DNA from: DATIYF01 sp035517775
GTDB lineage: Bacteria; Acidobacteriota; Terriglobia; Terriglobales; Acidobacteriaceae
DNA: 6,857 bases
Assembly (NCBI GenBank): GCA_035517775.1
Contig: DATIYF010000117.1
Coordinates: forward strand, 1 to 6,857
Reading direction: 5' to 3'
Shown: piece after piece, positions 5,668 to 6,857 of the stretch
Layout of the letters: every line of letters starts with the position of its first letter
How positions within the stretch are numbered: position 1 is the stretch's first letter
Notes under the pieces: model-generated
What the model saw: the letters and a program-made list of their open reading frames with translations, nothing else
What the model was told of the DNA's origin: nothing
Database searches by the model: none
Program-made: the position numbers and the translations under genes

Positions 5668-5685
5668 GCCTTGCCACAGAAATGT

Positions 5686-5709
5686 GTCCGCCCGGTATGA
5701 TGGGCGGGC
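5686..5709 (+). promoter_or_regulatory. GC-rich hairpin over the ribosome binding region of the GT87 gene
   Basis: Eight pairs (5686-5693 with 5702-5709, one U-G wobble) enclose an eight-base loop. The right arm holds GGGCGGG, the only Shine-Dalgarno-like stretch before the GTG at 5713. No U-tract follows, so this is more likely an attenuating structure for GT87 translation than a terminator, though it could also protect the 3' end of the upstream message. Confidence 0.4.
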
Positions 5710-5712
5710 CAA

Positions 5713-6857
5713 GTGCCGAACCAGAGCAAATTCGCCTCCTGGCTCACCGCGCGCCGCATACGCGTCCATGGCCTGCTGCTCGCACTTTGCCTCTGGTCGG
5801 TGTACGCGGTGGATATGTCCACTCCCGGCCTGCGTGACCGCGCCGGCCTGGTGAAGGGCACGGACTTTCTCCATTTCTACACCCTCGGAACCCTCGTCCT
5901 TCACGGCCACGGCGACCTGCTCTATGACATGCGCGCGCAGGCCGCGTGGATGCATCGCCTGGTGCCCGCGAGCGCCGGCTGGAGCTATCTTCCACTCTAC
6001 GGTCCCCAGGTTTCGCTGCTGTTCGCCCCATTCAGCCTCCTGCCATATGCGTGGGCCCTGGCTCTCTGGCTCTTGCTCAACGCGGCGATCTATGCCATCT
6101 GCTGTTACGCGATCTGGCGAACCTGCCCCAACCTGCAAGCGAGGGCGGGGATAGTCCTTATCCTCGCCGCCGCTTTCCCCGGGTTCTTTCACCTGATCGC
6201 CTGGGGCCAGACTTCAGGGCTGGCGCTGGCCTGCTTCACTCTGGCCTTTCTGGCGCTGCGCCGGCGGCGGAATTTCTTGGCTGGCCTGGCCATTGGCTGC
6301 CTCATCTTCAAGCCCCAGCTCGGCCTGGCGGCGGCGGTTGTCTTTGTGTTTGCGCTTGAAGGGAAAATCGTACTCGGGGCGGCGATCTCCGCCCTCGCGC
6401 AGCTTGGCCTGGGCTGGCTCTCCTACGGAACCGCGGTCATGCAGGCATATTTCCGTGCCACGCTGCGCATTCCCGAGGTTGTTTCTCTGCTCGAGCCCCG
6501 GCCCTATCAGATGCATTCCTTGCGCGCCTTCTGGAGCCTGCTGCTGCCCTGGCCGCCGCTCGCATTTACTTTTTATGTGATCACGGCGCTGGCCGTTCTC
6601 ACCCTTACGCTCCATTGCTGGAAGAGTGCCCTGCCGCTTGGCCTTCGCTATTCCGCGCTGTTGCTTGCCAGCGTTCTGGTCGCGCCTCACCTGACGGTTT
6701 ACGATCTGGTAATTCTGGCGCCGGCGTTCTTACTCCTTGGCGACTGGATCGTCGGCGCGCACGGCGACCTGGCGCCCGCTCGCAGCGCCGTGCTTCTCTA
6801 TCTTTGTTATCCCTTGTTTCTGCTTGGCCCGCTGGCGAAGCTCACCCACCTGCAAGC
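5713..6857 (+). CDS. GT87-family (DUF2029) membrane glycosyltransferase, 3' end outside window
   Basis: Predicted polyprenyl-phosphate-sugar-dependent GT-C transferase of the mannosyltransferase PimE-like group, with 381 residues visible and the frame still open at the edge. An N-terminal membrane helix (about 17-34) precedes the loop with Asp51 (GTDFLHFYTLGT), the expected catalytic acid, and GHGDLLYD (65-72). Next come GPQVSLLFAPFSLLPY (97-112), WGQTSGLALA (164-173), FKPQLGL (199-205) and PHLTVYDLVILAP (325-337), all recurring in this family. Many hydrophobic segments fill the rest. An in-frame TGA at 5698-5700 means that translation must begin after 5700; GTG at 5713 is the first good codon. 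The ATGATG at 5697-5702 is in another frame that closes after 45 codons. The family normally has about 400-450 residues, so little is missing. Sugar and acceptor are unknown; a second GT-C enzyme lies about 0.9 kb away on the other strand. Confidence 0.87.
   Translation, partial: MPNQSKFASWLTARRIRVHGLLLALCLWSVYAVDMSTPGLRDRAGLVKGTDFLHFYTLGTLVLHGHGDLLYDMRAQAAWMHRLVPASAGWSYLPLYGPQVSLLFAPFSLLPYAWALALWLLLNAAIYAICCYAIWRTCPNLQARAGIVLILAAAFPGFFHLIAWGQTSGLALACFTLAFLALRRRRNFLAGLAIGCLIFKPQLGLAAAVVFVFALEGKIVLGAAISALAQLGLGWLSYGTAVMQAYFRATLRIPEVVSLLEPRPYQMHSLRAFWSLLLPWPPLAFTFYVITALAVLTLTLHCWKSALPLGLRYSALLLASVLVAPHLTVYDLVILAPAFLLLGDWIVGAHGDLAPARSAVLLYLCYPLFLLGPLAKLTHLQ

Noticed and set aside
5697..5834. ATGATG as the start of the GT87 gene
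   Set aside because: This frame ends at a TGA after 45 codons and differs from the frame carrying the GT87 motifs, which has a TGA at 5698. GTG 5713 is the consistent start.
5269..6192. 307-codon - strand open frame
   Set aside because: It is antisense to both the secreted-protein gene and the GT87 gene, with low-complexity composition and no motif.
1..6857. CRISPR arrays, insertion sequences, attachment sites, tRNA genes, riboswitches
   Set aside because: I scanned both strands for spaced repeats, transposase motifs, terminal inverted repeats and tRNA arms and found none that could be supported.

Overview
The window is ordinary bacterial chromosome, GC-rich and densely coded, and it reads as a member of the Acidobacteriota or a relative. 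That placement is an inference from three things: the pairing of a short-chain acyl-CoA dehydrogenase with a MeaB GTPase, a DUF3467 protein, and the style of the MazF/ribbon-helix-helix toxin-antitoxin pair. No marker gene settles it. I found no rRNA, tRNA, CRISPR array, insertion sequence or phage gene.

Left part (1-3170): a complete acyl-CoA dehydrogenase on the + strand, then a gap of about 310 bases without a convincing gene, then a toxin-antitoxin operon on the - strand, then meaB on the + strand. MeaB protects and loads adenosylcobalamin-dependent methylmalonyl-CoA mutase. With the dehydrogenase it points to catabolism of short or branched acyl-CoAs through propionyl-CoA. The toxin-antitoxin cassette separates the two metabolic genes and looks like an insertion between them. 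Its upstream region carries four heptamer boxes at 11-12 base spacing, which I read as the antitoxin's operator.

Middle (3171-5112): meaB converges on a - strand pair, a small DUF3467 protein followed with no gap (TAA then ATG) by a GT39/ArnT-like membrane glycosyltransferase. An imperfect palindrome lies between the converging genes.

Right part (5113-6857): a divergent intergenic region holds a near-consensus CRP-type site centred at -41.5 from a predicted start of transcription. Downstream are a small secreted protein of probable beta-barrel (OB-like) fold and then a GT87 (DUF2029) membrane glycosyltransferase that runs off the right edge. The GT87 start is a GTG placed just after a strong 8-bp hairpin. 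Two GT-C type transferases, both expected to use polyprenyl-phosphate sugars, therefore lie close together, suggesting cell-envelope glycan or glycolipid work.

The most notable signals are regulatory: the antitoxin operator array, the CRP-like class II promoter, and a shared TACACTGAA element placed so close to the starts of meaB and the DUF3467 gene that their transcripts may be nearly leaderless.
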